Source of the DNA: Photobacterium sp. Ph5
Lineage (GTDB): Bacteria; Pseudomonadota; Gammaproteobacteria; Enterobacterales; Vibrionaceae
Assembly (NCBI RefSeq): GCF_022129445.1
Contig: NZ_JADQAQ010000003.1
Location: forward strand, 97,219-161,218
Direction: 5' to 3'
Length of the DNA: 64,000 bases
In this document: one piece after another, positions 52,416-61,320 of the stretch
Position numbering within the stretch: the first letter of the stretch is position 1
Layout of the letters: each line of letters starts with the position of its first letter
Notes under the pieces: model-generated
The model's input: the letters and a program-made list of their open reading frames with translations, nothing else
What the model was told of the DNA's origin: nothing
Databases searched by the model: none
Made by a program: the position numbers and the translations under genes

Positions 52416-53303
52416 TTATTCAGCGATGTCTTCATCTGATGTTTGAGTCGGTCCCAAGTCAACAACTTGGTTATCAATCAGGCGGACTTTACCTAATTGA
52501 GATGACATCAAGATCACCGCTTGCTGAGTTTCTTCGGTTACAGGCAGTAGTGTTACAGCATCGCGGATAAAACATTTATCAGGTTGTAAACCAGCGGCAC
52601 GTAATTGATCATTGGCATCAACCACTAGCTCGTCATAGTCAGTTCGACCACCACGCATTTGGCTGCTGATCCAACGCATAGTACGAGCAAGTACAGGTGC
52701 TCGTTGACGTTCATCTACTGTTAGTTTGCCATTGCGTGAGCTCATGGCTAAACCGTCCATTTCACGTACCGTAGGTACACCAACAATTTTGATATCGAGT
52801 TCAAGATCGATAACCATTTGACGAATAAGTGCCAATTGTTGGAAGTCTTTTTCACCAAAGCAGGCAACATCAGGCTGAACGATATTAAAAAGTTTGTTAA
52901 CGATGGTTGCTACACCACGAAAATGACCTGGACGCAATTCACCTTCTAAGATGCTAGATAGGCTTGGTACTTCAACAAATGTTTGATTGTCTAAACCGCC
53001 AGGGTACATTACCTCCGGCGTAGGCGTGAATACCACATCAACCATATTTTGTTGGTGCAGTTTGACTATATCTTGTTCTAACGTACGTGGGTACGTTTGT
53101 AGATCTTCAGCCTTATCAAACTGCATGGGATTAACAAAGATACTAGCAATTACAACATCGGCATGCTTACGCGCTTTACGCATCAGCGTTAAGTGGCCTT
53201 CATGCAAATTACCCATAGTTGGAACAAAAGCAATACGACGACCCTCACGGCGCCAAGTACGAATTTGCTCTCTTAGTGGGGCAATATCGGCGAATGTTTG
53301 CAT
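52416..53303 (-). CDS. panC: Pantothenate synthetase
   Basis: A 295-residue cytoplasmic ligase joining pantoate and beta-alanine with ATP. The nucleotidyl-transferase motif [11 protein letters not shown] is near residue 28, and the KMSKS-like loop contains MSSRNGKL near 185. It ends the minus-strand dksA-gluQ-pcnB-folK-panB-panC series, 10 bases after panB. panD, which supplies beta-alanine and sits nearby in E. coli, is not present here. Confidence 0.96.
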   Translation of the reverse strand: MQTFADIAPLREQIRTWRREGRRIAFVPTMGNLHEGHLTLMRKARKHADVVIASIFVNPMQFDKAEDLQTYPRTLEQDIVKLHQQNMVDVVFTPTPEVMYPGGLDNQTFVEVPSLSSILEGELRPGHFRGVATIVNKLFNIVQPDVACFGEKDFQQLALIRQMVIDLELDIKIVGVPTVREMDGLAMSSRNGKLTVDERQRAPVLARTMRWISSQMRGGRTDYDELVVDANDQLRAAGLQPDKCFIRDAVTLLPVTEETQQAVILMSSQLGKVRLIDNQVVDLGPTQTSDEDIAE

Positions 53304-53313
53304 CTTTTATTCC

Positions 53314-54108
53314 TTATTCAAAGGTATGTTGAGATCCTGGAAATTCACCGGTCTCAACATCTTTAATATATTTAGTGACGGCCGCACGCATGTCGCCAGT
53401 TTCTGTGAGGAAGTTTTTCGAAAACTTCGGCATATAATTGGCAGAAATGCCGAACATATCGTGCATAACTAGAATTTGACCATCGGTACTGTTACCTGCA
53501 CCAATACCAATCACGGGAATTTCTACCGCTTTGGTAATGCGTTCAGCAAGGCTAGCTGGTACACATTCAAGAACAATGATTTGTGCGCCTGCATTTTTTA
53601 ATAGGATAGCGTCTTTAACCATTTCATCGGCTTTGTCGATATCACGGCCTTGTACCTTGTATCCACCAAAAATATTGACTGATTGTGGTGTTAAACCAAG
53701 GTGAGCACAAACAGGAACGGCACGTTCAGCTAACATAGAAATGGTATCTGCTAACCATGCGCCGCCTTCTAGTTTGACCATATTAGCGCCAGCACGCATT
53801 AGCTTTGCAGCGTTTTCACATGCTTGTTCTGGCGTTGCATAACTCATAAATGGCATATCAGCCATCAGTAATGCATTTGGACTTCCCGCACGAACACTAC
53901 GCGTGTGGTAAGCGATCTCTTCTACAGTAACAGGAAGCGTATCTTCACGGCCTTGTAAAACCATGCCAAGAGAATCACCAACCAGTAATACTGGCATTTC
54001 CTGCTGCTCAAACAATTGAGCGAAACTTGCATCATATGCAGTGACAGATGCGAACTTACGACCTTCTTGCTTCCATTTCATGAGATCGTTGATAGTAATT
54101 TTCTTCAT
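53314..54108 (-). CDS. panB: Ketopantoate hydroxymethyltransferase
   Basis: A 264-residue cytoplasmic enzyme that makes ketopantoate from 2-oxoisovalerate and methylene-THF, the first step to pantothenate. Metal-site Asp residues are in [13 protein letters not shown] near 45 and [11 protein letters not shown] near 84; the catalytic region [12 protein letters not shown] is near 180. It lies 25 bp after folK and 10 bp before panC. Confidence 0.96.
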   Translation of the reverse strand: MKKITINDLMKWKQEGRKFASVTAYDASFAQLFEQQEMPVLLVGDSLGMVLQGREDTLPVTVEEIAYHTRSVRAGSPNALLMADMPFMSYATPEQACENAAKLMRAGANMVKLEGGAWLADTISMLAERAVPVCAHLGLTPQSVNIFGGYKVQGRDIDKADEMVKDAILLKNAGAQIIVLECVPASLAERITKAVEIPVIGIGAGNSTDGQILVMHDMFGISANYMPKFSKNFLTETGDMRAAVTKYIKDVETGEFPGSQHTFE

Positions 54109-54133
54109 AGCTTTTCCTCGCCCTGATAGATTT

Positions 54134-54619
54134 TTATTTTTGCCAGATAGCTAAGCCATTGAGGTCTACCTGATCCAATAGAGTGGATAAAGGGGTGTTG
54201 TCAGGTAGAATTAACTTAGGGCTTATCTCAGCTAACGGATAGAGTACAAATTCTCGTACTTTCATACCGTAATGTGGAACGGTTAAACGTTCGCAATGGT
54301 GCTTAAGATCACCATATAACAGAATGTCGAGATCCAAGGTTCTTGGTCCCCAACGTTCATCTTTTCGCACTCGACCATGTTCAAGTTCAATGGCTTGAGT
54401 TTGATCAAGTAATGTGAGTGGTGCTAAATCGGTATCGATTGCTACCACGGCATTAATATAATCGGGTTGGTTTTGTGGCCCCATTGGCGTACTGCTGTAT
54501 AGGGATGACACGGCAACGACTGTTATATCGGGATGTGTGCGTAAAGCATCGATGGCGCTATTAGCTTGGGCGATAGGATCGCCCAAGTTACTGCCTATTG
54601 CGATATAAGCTCGGATCAT
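54134..54619 (-). CDS. folK: 6-hydroxymethyl-7,8-dihydropterin pyrophosphokinase
   Basis: A 161-residue cytoplasmic enzyme of folate synthesis. The N-terminal [12 protein letters not shown] and the signature [14 protein letters not shown] near residue 90 (magnesium aspartates) are clear. Its start overlaps the pcnB stop by four bases, so translation is coupled. The same order is kept in E. coli. Confidence 0.95.
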   Translation of the reverse strand: MIRAYIAIGSNLGDPIAQANSAIDALRTHPDITVVAVSSLYSSTPMGPQNQPDYINAVVAIDTDLAPLTLLDQTQAIELEHGRVRKDERWGPRTLDLDILLYGDLKHHCERLTVPHYGMKVREFVLYPLAEISPKLILPDNTPLSTLLDQVDLNGLAIWQK

Positions 54620-56049
54620 GATGATTTCGGCTGTGGCTTTTTACGGCGCTGCTGTGGACGGCGACGACGTGGGCGACGACTGCCGCTTTCATTAAGGTTC
54701 ATCACCATTTTACCACGTTGGTTGCGATCCACGTTTTGGAACTCACTCCACCATTGCGCTAACTCTTTAACGTCATGACCTTCAAATAGGGCACGCATTT
54801 CTAAGAAATCGTATGCGGCACGGAATTTAGGATGTTCCATGGTTTTAAACGCACGCTTGCCACTGCGACGAGCAAAGCGTAATTGCTGTTGCCAAATATC
54901 GCGAACAGTCGTGGTATGGCGGCGTGGGATCGCAATAGTACGAACTTGATCATCAAGAATATCGTTACTAGCCACCATAAATGCGTCGTAGAACGATAAA
55001 CCACTGGCAAAAGATACTTCTTCTGCACGGATCATCATTGGATACCACAGCATTGCCGCATAGATAAAGGCAGGGTTGACGCGTTTATCTTCTGCAATAC
55101 GCTTATCAGTAGATGCCAAGATATGCTCAATCATCTTCTCGGTTTGGCTACTGTGATCTTCGGTGAAATGATCGGCCAAAATCGGGAAAAGTTGTTGGAA
55201 CAGGTTATATTCACGTAGCATGCGGTACGTTTCTAAACCTTGTCCTGATTGCAGCAGTTTTAGGCTTTCTTCGAACAAACGTGCCGATGGGATATCTAGC
55301 ATGAGTGGCGCAAGATCTTTGATCGGCGCAGCCGTTGTTGGATCAATTTCCATGTCTAGTTTTACCGCGAAACGTACTGCACGTAACATACGTACAGGAT
55401 CTTCTCGGTAACGGGTTTCAGGATCACCCATTAAGCGAACAATACGATTGTTAAGATCGTGAACACCGTTGGCGTAATCGGTCACCGTAAAATCTTTCAC
55501 ACTATAATAAAGTGCGTTGATGGTGAAATCACGACGCTCTGCATCTTCTTCAATCGTGCCGTAGACATTGTCACGAAGTAACATGCCTTCTTGGCTACGC
55601 GATGAGATTTGCGGTTTTTGTTTGCTATCTTTTGGTGCTGTAGCTTGTACAGGAGCGTCAGAATGGTGGCCGCGGAATGTTGCCACTTCGATAATGTCAC
55701 GACCAAATAAGATATGGGCAAGACGGAAACGACGACCAATTAAGCGACAGTTACGAAACAGCTTTTTAATGTCTTCTGGTGTTGCATTGGTTGCAATATC
55801 GAAGTCTTTAGGTTGTTTGTCTAGTAGTAAATCACGTACGCCGCCACCTACTAAGTAAGCGTCGTAACCGGCTTTGTTTAGACGATATAGTACTTTCAGC
55901 GCATTTTCGCTGATATCTTTACGTGAAATGCTGTGCTCTTGGCGTTGGTAAACTTGCAAAGTTTGTTCCTCTGGAACGCGAGTACTACTGTCGCGATTCA
56001 ATACTTTACGGCAAAAGCTGGCTACTCGATTAAAGATAATACACCCCAT
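54616..56049 (-). CDS. pcnB: Poly(A) polymerase I
   Basis: A nucleotidyltransferase-superfamily enzyme of about 475 residues that adds poly(A) tails to RNA and so speeds its decay. The head motif [10 protein letters not shown] and [11 protein letters not shown] carry the metal aspartates; [15 protein letters not shown] follows. The C-terminus is very Arg-rich ([14 protein letters not shown]), for RNA binding. The start is uncertain. ATG 56049 gives [13 protein letters not shown], while E. coli PcnB starts at AUU on the homologous segment; here AUU (56040-56038) or AUC (56037-56035) with GGGGTG ahead could be the true start. Upstream ATGs at 56058 and 56070 also exist. Confidence 0.92.
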   Translation of the reverse strand: MGCIIFNRVASFCRKVLNRDSSTRVPEEQTLQVYQRQEHSISRKDISENALKVLYRLNKAGYDAYLVGGGVRDLLLDKQPKDFDIATNATPEDIKKLFRNCRLIGRRFRLAHILFGRDIIEVATFRGHHSDAPVQATAPKDSKQKPQISSRSQEGMLLRDNVYGTIEEDAERRDFTINALYYSVKDFTVTDYANGVHDLNNRIVRLMGDPETRYREDPVRMLRAVRFAVKLDMEIDPTTAAPIKDLAPLMLDIPSARLFEESLKLLQSGQGLETYRMLREYNLFQQLFPILADHFTEDHSSQTEKMIEHILASTDKRIAEDKRVNPAFIYAAMLWYPMMIRAEEVSFASGLSFYDAFMVASNDILDDQVRTIAIPRRHTTTVRDIWQQQLRFARRSGKRAFKTMEHPKFRAAYDFLEMRALFEGHDVKELAQWWSEFQNVDRNQRGKMVMNLNESGSRRPRRRRPQQRRKKPQPKSS

Positions 56050-56103
56050 TATGTGCATCTGGTTCAACAAACAGCCGTATATAATATATCACGGCAGACT
56101 ATT

Positions 56104-56988
56104 TTAGAATGCTAGTGTGATAGCGGTGGTTTTTGGTAGCTTATCTAGCTGCCAGTGCGCAACGCCCCACATTAAAATTTCTTCTACAGTGTGTGCAGCA
56201 AGATCTGCTGGTGGCGCAAGGCCTAAAAACTGTAGCGCTGCAACCAAGGCCGGACGCGGATTGGTTTTATCAATCGCAGGTGCATGGTTTTGTTTTGACA
56301 ATTTATTGCCATTTTCCGTTACAGCGAGCGGTAAGTGTAAATAGCTCACAGGGGTATGACCAAGTTGTTGGTATAAGCCGATTTGACGTCCCGTAGGTTC
56401 AATTAAATCAGCACCACGAACAATTTCAGTGATCCCTTGTTCGATATCATCAAGCACAACCGCAAGATTATAAGCAAATAACCCGTCTCGACGTCGAATG
56501 ATAAAATCTTCTCCCGCAACCGCAGTTGGTAGAGCGATTTGACCATGTAATTGGTCATCGAAAAGAGTGATAGGTTTGTCCACTTTTAACCGAACAGCAC
56601 TGTCTTTAGGCTGTTGATTGAGGTTACGACAGGTACCTGGGTAAAAACCGCCTGCTTCTTTGATTGCTTTACGACTACATTGACAATAATAAGCATCGCC
56701 TTGGGCTAACCATTGGTCGATTTGACTTTGGTATGCATCATGACGTTGGCTTTGATACATAATCCCACCGTCCCATTCAAAGCCATAAGCTTCAAGGGTA
56801 CGCAAGATATCATCAGCAGCACCGGACATTTCTCGTGGAGGATCGAGATCTTCCATTCTGACAATCCAGCGCCCTTGGTTTGACTTGGCTTGCAAGTAAC
56901 TACCGAGTGCAGCTATCAATGATCCGAAGTGAAGTGGCCCTGAGGGTGATGGCGCAAAGCGTCCTATATATTTTGTCGTCTGTGTCAT
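56104..56988 (-). CDS. gluQ: Glutamyl-Q tRNA(Asp) synthetase
   Basis: A 294-residue truncated GluRS paralogue that attaches Glu to queuosine in the tRNA-Asp anticodon. The HIGH-like motif is in APSPSGPLHFGSL near residue 13, zinc cysteines are in YCQCS and YPGTC, and the KMSKS-like motif is KLSKQN near 231. The anticodon-binding domain is missing, as is normal for this family. It lies between dksA and pcnB, the usual order. Confidence 0.94.
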   Translation of the reverse strand: MTQTTKYIGRFAPSPSGPLHFGSLIAALGSYLQAKSNQGRWIVRMEDLDPPREMSGAADDILRTLEAYGFEWDGGIMYQSQRHDAYQSQIDQWLAQGDAYYCQCSRKAIKEAGGFYPGTCRNLNQQPKDSAVRLKVDKPITLFDDQLHGQIALPTAVAGEDFIIRRRDGLFAYNLAVVLDDIEQGITEIVRGADLIEPTGRQIGLYQQLGHTPVSYLHLPLAVTENGNKLSKQNHAPAIDKTNPRPALVAALQFLGLAPPADLAAHTVEEILMWGVAHWQLDKLPKTTAITLAF

Positions 56989-57007
56989 AAATTATGAACA
57001 ATAAAGC

Positions 57008-57035
57008 AGCCTAGGTCTGATTAGGTGACTAGGCT
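57008..57035. repeat. Short inverted repeat before gluQ
   Basis: AGCCTAG (57008-57014) and CTAGGCT (57029-57035) are complementary with a 14-base loop. It is in the 5' leader of gluQ, 20 bases before the ATG, on the minus strand. Confidence 0.45.
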
Positions 57036-57089
57036 CGGCGTTAAAATATGTTGGCCAGAGCTAGGGGATACTGCAGCAAGGCAACCCTC

Positions 57090-57133
57090 CAAACTGAATA
57101 AGATTCTTAATACAGAACCTTATTCAGTTTGGT
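57090..57133. repeat. Long hairpin in the dksA-gluQ spacer
   Basis: CCAAACTGAATAAG (57090-57103) and CTTATTCAGTTTGG (57120-57133) are perfect 14-bp complements. Inside the loop TTCT and AGAA can add four more pairs. No U-tract adjoins it on either strand, so it is not a standard terminator. Confidence 0.7.
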
Positions 57134-57195
57134 GCGAGCTAATCTTAAGCTCAACTGAGCGTGATTAGAGCGCAAGCAATGACTAACATGGATAA

Positions 57196-57217
57196 GTCGC
57201 GCTAATAATAGCGCGAC
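57196..57217. repeat. GC-rich hairpin in the dksA-gluQ spacer
   Basis: GTCGCGCTA (57196-57204) and TAGCGCGAC (57209-57217) are perfect 9-bp complements with a 4-base loop and no U-tract. Confidence 0.65.
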
Positions 57218-57248
57218 ACAAATTAAATCGCACGCTAGTGTAAACGAA

Positions 57249-57270
57249 AGAGGGAGCTTTCGCTCCCTCT
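57249..57270 (-). terminator. Terminator of dksA
   Basis: On the minus strand AGAGGGAGC and GCTCCCTCT close a GAAA tetraloop, followed by TTCGTTT. It ends 30 bases after the dksA stop. Confidence 0.8.
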
Positions 57271-57299
57271 AAAATTAGGCATTAACGCAGGCGACGTAA

Positions 57300-57749
57300 T
57301 TAGCCAGCCATTTGCTTTTCTTTGATTTCTGCAAGTGTCTTACAGTCAATACAAAGTTCTGCTGTTGGGCGAGCTTCTAAACGACGAATACCGATCTCGA
57401 TACCACAAGAGTCACAGAAGCCGAAATCATCTTCTTCAATGCGCTTTAGGGTTTTTTCGATTTTTTTGATCAGTTTACGTTCACGGTCACGGTTACGTAA
57501 TTCAAGGCTGAATTCTTCTTCCTGAGCTGCACGATCGACAGGATCGGGGAAGTTAGCGGCCTCGTCTTGCATATGGTTTACTGTACGATCAACTTCTTCA
57601 CGAAGCTGATTACGCCATGCTGAAAGAATCTTATGGAAGTGATTGCGTTGAGCTTCACCCATATACTCTTCACCAGCTTTTTCCTGGTAAGGTTCAACCC
57701 CAGCAATAGCCAGGATGCCTAGTGATTTTTTAACGTTGGTCTCTGGCAT
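57300..57749 (-). CDS. dksA: RNA polymerase-binding transcription factor DksA
   Basis: A 149-residue factor that enters the RNA polymerase secondary channel and, with ppGpp, controls stringent-response promoters. The coiled coil carries the acidic tip [11 protein letters not shown], and the zinc site has CDSCG and CIDC. Near-identity to E. coli extends over [13 protein letters not shown] and the whole C-terminus. The start ATG at 57749 gives [11 protein letters not shown] and has a GGAGAT ribosome site; a longer in-frame start is rejected. It has its own terminator and promoter, separate from gluQ. Confidence 0.97.
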   Translation of the reverse strand: MPETNVKKSLGILAIAGVEPYQEKAGEEYMGEAQRNHFHKILSAWRNQLREEVDRTVNHMQDEAANFPDPVDRAAQEEEFSLELRNRDRERKLIKKIEKTLKRIEEDDFGFCDSCGIEIGIRRLEARPTAELCIDCKTLAEIKEKQMAG

Positions 57750-57801
57750 ATAGCATCTCCTAATGTACCTAATAACCGTCACTGGTTAATTTTGGGCGGT
57801 A

Positions 57802-57830
57802 TCTATAGCAGAAAGGGTTGGCTGTGGCAA
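57802..57830 (-). promoter_or_regulatory. dksA promoter with GC-rich discriminator
   Basis: On the minus strand TTGCCA and TATAGA are spaced 17 bp. The bases after the -10 are TACCGCCC, a G/C-rich discriminator of the type that responds to ppGpp and DksA. It lies about 55 bp before the dksA ATG. Confidence 0.55.
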
Positions 57831-57878
57831 TTACTGTCTTTCTTCAATTCTATACCAATGTGAAGAAACCATCATTTT

Positions 57879-58592
57879 TTAGTTTGAATGACGAAATTCT
57901 ATACAATTGGTCAGCTTGATTTGGTCTTTATTGAGCTCTGCTTTGTAGCAAAGAACCTCAACACCAGCCTTTACTGCTTGCGTTAGTAGTTGAGCGTATA
58001 TTGGATCAATATGATCAGCTACTGATACGTTATCAATTCCCGAATGTAAAACTGCAAACAAGAGCACCGATCTGTTGCCTTGATCAACCATCTCCATTAA
58101 TTCTCTGAGGTGTTTTTGCCCTCGAGTGGTTACGGCATCAGGAAAATAACCTTGTCTATTTTTCCCTAATAAGGTGACGCTTTTTACTTCAATATAGCAG
58201 GGCGGTCGACTTTCTGACTCAAGTAATAAATCAATGCGACTATTTTCAGTGCCATATTTAACTTCAGCTCGCAGTGATGTGTAATCGGTTAGTTCATCAA
58301 TTACGTCATTTTTAATTGCTTCTTCCACTAATCGATTTGCTTGGGCTGTGTTTACGCAAATCCAATCATTATTCAATGTTTGAGTGAGCTCCCAACTATT
58401 GGGGTATTTACGTTTTGGATTATCAGAGGTGGAATACCAAACAGTACTGCCAGGCTCGGCACAGCCTGTCATAGCACCCGTATTGGCACAATGGATAGTG
58501 CGAACGTCACTATTATCAAGTTCAATGTCAGCTAAAAAACGCTTATAACGTTTGATCAGTTTGGCCGATTGTAAAGGTTGCGCAAATTTCAT
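57879..58592 (-). CDS. sfsA: SfsA family DNA-binding/sugar fermentation stimulation protein
   Basis: A 237-residue cytoplasmic protein. Family blocks are present: [15 protein letters not shown] at the start, [13 protein letters not shown] [15 protein letters not shown], and [11 protein letters not shown] near residue 150, with the nuclease-fold-like acidic residues. In E. coli overproduction stimulates maltose genes, and its true function is unclear. It lies between dksA and the divergent hrpB; thpR, found here in E. coli, is missing. Confidence 0.93.
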   Translation of the reverse strand: MKFAQPLQSAKLIKRYKRFLADIELDNSDVRTIHCANTGAMTGCAEPGSTVWYSTSDNPKRKYPNSWELTQTLNNDWICVNTAQANRLVEEAIKNDVIDELTDYTSLRAEVKYGTENSRIDLLLESESRPPCYIEVKSVTLLGKNRQGYFPDAVTTRGQKHLRELMEMVDQGNRSVLLFAVLHSGIDNVSVADHIDPIYAQLLTQAVKAGVEVLCYKAELNKDQIKLTNCIEFRHSN

Positions 58593-58706
58593 AGTTCTCT
58601 CAGTGGCTGATTATTGTTTTTCGTTGTCGGTTACCTTTTCGCTACAATGGCAATTAAAGGTATGGGCATTAGCCAATAAATTAGATCATGACATAAGGTA
58701 CTCAGC

Positions 58707-61205
58707 TTGTCACAACTCCCAATAGCAGATGTATTACCCAATTTATTATCAGCACTGACATCTTCATCTCAACTGATTTTAAAAGCACCACCGGGGGCAG
58801 GTAAGTCGACATTTCTACCGCTTTCATTATTACAACAAAATACGTTTACCGGACGTATCGTAATGTTAGAGCCAAGACGATTAGCGGCAAGAAATATTGC
58901 GGGATATTTAGCTCGTCAGTTAGGTGAGAAGGTCGGGGAAACTGTCGGTTTACGTGTACGAGGTGAAACTAAAGTCAGTGCAAAGACCAAGCTTGAGATT
59001 GTCACCGAAGGGGTGATGACCCGAATGTTGCAACAGGATCCTGAACTGACAGGCATTGATTTACTGATCTTCGATGAATTTCATGAGCGCTCTATTCACG
59101 CCGATACCGCATTAGCGTTAGCACTCGAAGTACAGCAAGCGCTTCGCGATGATTTAAAGGTTTTGGTAATGTCAGCAACCTTATCTCAGCAAGCATTGAT
59201 AGCGCTATTGCCTGAGGCGAGCTATATCGAATCGCAAGGGCGCTGTTTTCCTGTTGAATATCGCTATGTTGGGCAAACTGAGCCGAGAGATCTTATTGAA
59301 AAAATGGCGCAAGCAATATGCCAATTACTTAACGCTGAATCTGGATCTATGCTGGTGTTTTTACCTGGCGTTGGTGAAATTAAACGCTTAGAGCAACTGC
59401 TAAAAGAACGCTTAGATGGCGAAACATTACTTTGTCCGCTCTATGGTCAATTGAGTATTGAACAGCAACAACAAGCGATCAATGCGCCAATTAATGGGCA
59501 ACGTAAAGTGGTGTTGGCGACGAATATTGCTGAAACCAGTTTAACTATTGAAGGTATCCGATTAGTGGTTGATAGCGGGTTAGAGCGCATCGCACAGTGG
59601 GATCCAAAATCAGGTATTAGCCGCTTACAGCAAGTACGTATTGCACAGTCATCGGCAGAGCAACGAGCAGGACGAGCTGGACGTTTATCGGCGGGTATTT
59701 GTCTGCGAATGTACAGTGAAGAGCAACTACAGCGTCAACCAACAAACCCTCAGCCTGAAATTTTACGCAGCGATTTAACCTCATTGGCAATGGAATTAGT
59801 GCAGTGGGGCTGTCATGATCCCGCTGAATTACAATGGCTTGATATTCCTCCTGCGATCGCATTGCAACAATCTCGTGAATTATTGGTACAACTTGGCGCC
59901 ATGGATACGCGAGGTCAACAAACTGAGCGAGGAAAACTGATCCAAGCTTTAGGTGCTGATCCTCGTCATGCTGCGGTTCTAGCCTTTGCCCTTGAACACT
60001 ACCGAGCGCAACAGGATGAGACAATATTGTCGACAGCAGCCATGCTTGTGGCGTTATTAGAAGATCCGCCGCGTGGGATGGACAATCCGGATCTCGGTTT
60101 TCAATTACATTTATTGGAAAGTCAAAAGCTTGTCAAAGCAGGGCATTACTGCCAGCGCGCGAAACAAGCCCAACAAAAACTTTATCAATACCTTGATGAC
60201 AAACCCAAGATCACGTCATTAACAGTGAATAACCAATGGCTAGGTGCATTGTTAGCAGCCGGTTTTCCTGATCGTATTGCAATGACACGTAACCATGATG
60301 GACGTTATCAGTTGGCAAACGGTCAAGGTGTGATACTCGATGTGGATCAAAACCTGGCATCTGAACATATATTGGTGGTCGCGGATGTAGTGAAAACACG
60401 CCAAGGTGACAGTCGAGTTTTTTCTGCTGTGTCTGCTGATTTAGCCCAATTACAACAGGCGCACCCTCAGTTATTTACCAAGAAAGACTGGCTGGATTGG
60501 GATGATAAAAAAGGGCGATTAAGCGCTGAGCACCGGATCTATTGTGGCAAACTTATTGTTAGTCGATATATTGCCGCCGATCCTGATCCCGCCCTCGCCA
60601 GTGAAGCGCTGGTTAATGCAATTAAACGCAAAGGGTTATCGGTATTAACGTGGACAGATAAAGCCACTTCGTTGCTGACACGTGCACGTTGTGCTGCTCG
60701 CTGGTTACCAGAGCTTGAGCTTCCTGCATTAGAGGAAGCGGATTTACTTGAAGCGGCTGATCGTTGGTTATTGCCTTATATGAATGGGATCAAAACCATG
60801 AAAGGTGTCGCTAAGTTAGATGTACTTGCCGCATTAGAAGCGTATTTAGGTTGGGATAAAAAGCAACAAGTCGATTTGCTACTGCCTACGCATTATCAAG
60901 TCCCAACAGGGACTACTATAAAGATCCGATATCATGAGCAACAGCAACCTGTGCTAGCAGTGAAATTACAAGAAATGTTTGGTGAAAAAGTGTCGCCTTG
61001 TATTGCTAATGGCAAAGTGGCACTGGTATTGGAATTATTGTCTCCCGCACAAAGGCCACTGCAAATTACACAAGACTTAGCCGCATTTTGGCAGGGCTCG
61101 TATAAGGAAGTACAAAAGGAAATGAAAGGTCGATATCCGAAGCACCCATGGCCGGATGATCCTGCTAATCACGTGCCTACCCGTAAAACCAAAAAATATA
61201 TGTAG
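58707..61205 (+). CDS. hrpB: ATP-dependent RNA helicase HrpB
   Basis: An 832-residue DExH-type helicase. Walker A is GAGKST near residue 31, motif II is DEFH (in IFDEFHERS), motif III is SAT, and the C-terminal helicase motifs include TNIAETSLTI and QRAGRAGR. HrpB-specific C-terminal domains fill the rest. The start is TTG at 58707, giving MSQLPIADVLPNLL, which aligns with E. coli MSSLPVAAVLPELL and has AAGGT upstream; no in-frame ATG fits better. Its RNA target is not known. Confidence 0.93.
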   Translation: MSQLPIADVLPNLLSALTSSSQLILKAPPGAGKSTFLPLSLLQQNTFTGRIVMLEPRRLAARNIAGYLARQLGEKVGETVGLRVRGETKVSAKTKLEIVTEGVMTRMLQQDPELTGIDLLIFDEFHERSIHADTALALALEVQQALRDDLKVLVMSATLSQQALIALLPEASYIESQGRCFPVEYRYVGQTEPRDLIEKMAQAICQLLNAESGSMLVFLPGVGEIKRLEQLLKERLDGETLLCPLYGQLSIEQQQQAINAPINGQRKVVLATNIAETSLTIEGIRLVVDSGLERIAQWDPKSGISRLQQVRIAQSSAEQRAGRAGRLSAGICLRMYSEEQLQRQPTNPQPEILRSDLTSLAMELVQWGCHDPAELQWLDIPPAIALQQSRELLVQLGAMDTRGQQTERGKLIQALGADPRHAAVLAFALEHYRAQQDETILSTAAMLVALLEDPPRGMDNPDLGFQLHLLESQKLVKAGHYCQRAKQAQQKLYQYLDDKPKITSLTVNNQWLGALLAAGFPDRIAMTRNHDGRYQLANGQGVILDVDQNLASEHILVVADVVKTRQGDSRVFSAVSADLAQLQQAHPQLFTKKDWLDWDDKKGRLSAEHRIYCGKLIVSRYIAADPDPALASEALVNAIKRKGLSVLTWTDKATSLLTRARCAARWLPELELPALEEADLLEAADRWLLPYMNGIKTMKGVAKLDVLAALEAYLGWDKKQQVDLLLPTHYQVPTGTTIKIRYHEQQQPVLAVKLQEMFGEKVSPCIANGKVALVLELLSPAQRPLQITQDLAAFWQGSYKEVQKEMKGRYPKHPWPDDPANHVPTRKTKKYM

Positions 61206-61264
61206 CAATAGACCTGTATATATAATCAGGTATAGTGTTCATTATTAGCTATAATCACGTTTTT

Positions 61265-61291
61265 AGGAGCAATGATAGTTGCTCCTATTTT
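61265..61291 (+). terminator. Weak hairpin between hrpB and mrcB
   Basis: AGGAGCAA (61265-61272) and TTGCTCCT (61279-61286) form an 8-bp stem followed by ATTTTAA. It may end hrpB transcription or shape the mrcB leader. A seven-codon ORF (61301-61324) overlaps the mrcB ATG just after it. Confidence 0.5.
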
Positions 61292-61320
61292 AATATAGGA
61301 ATGACCTTAGTTGATGCATT

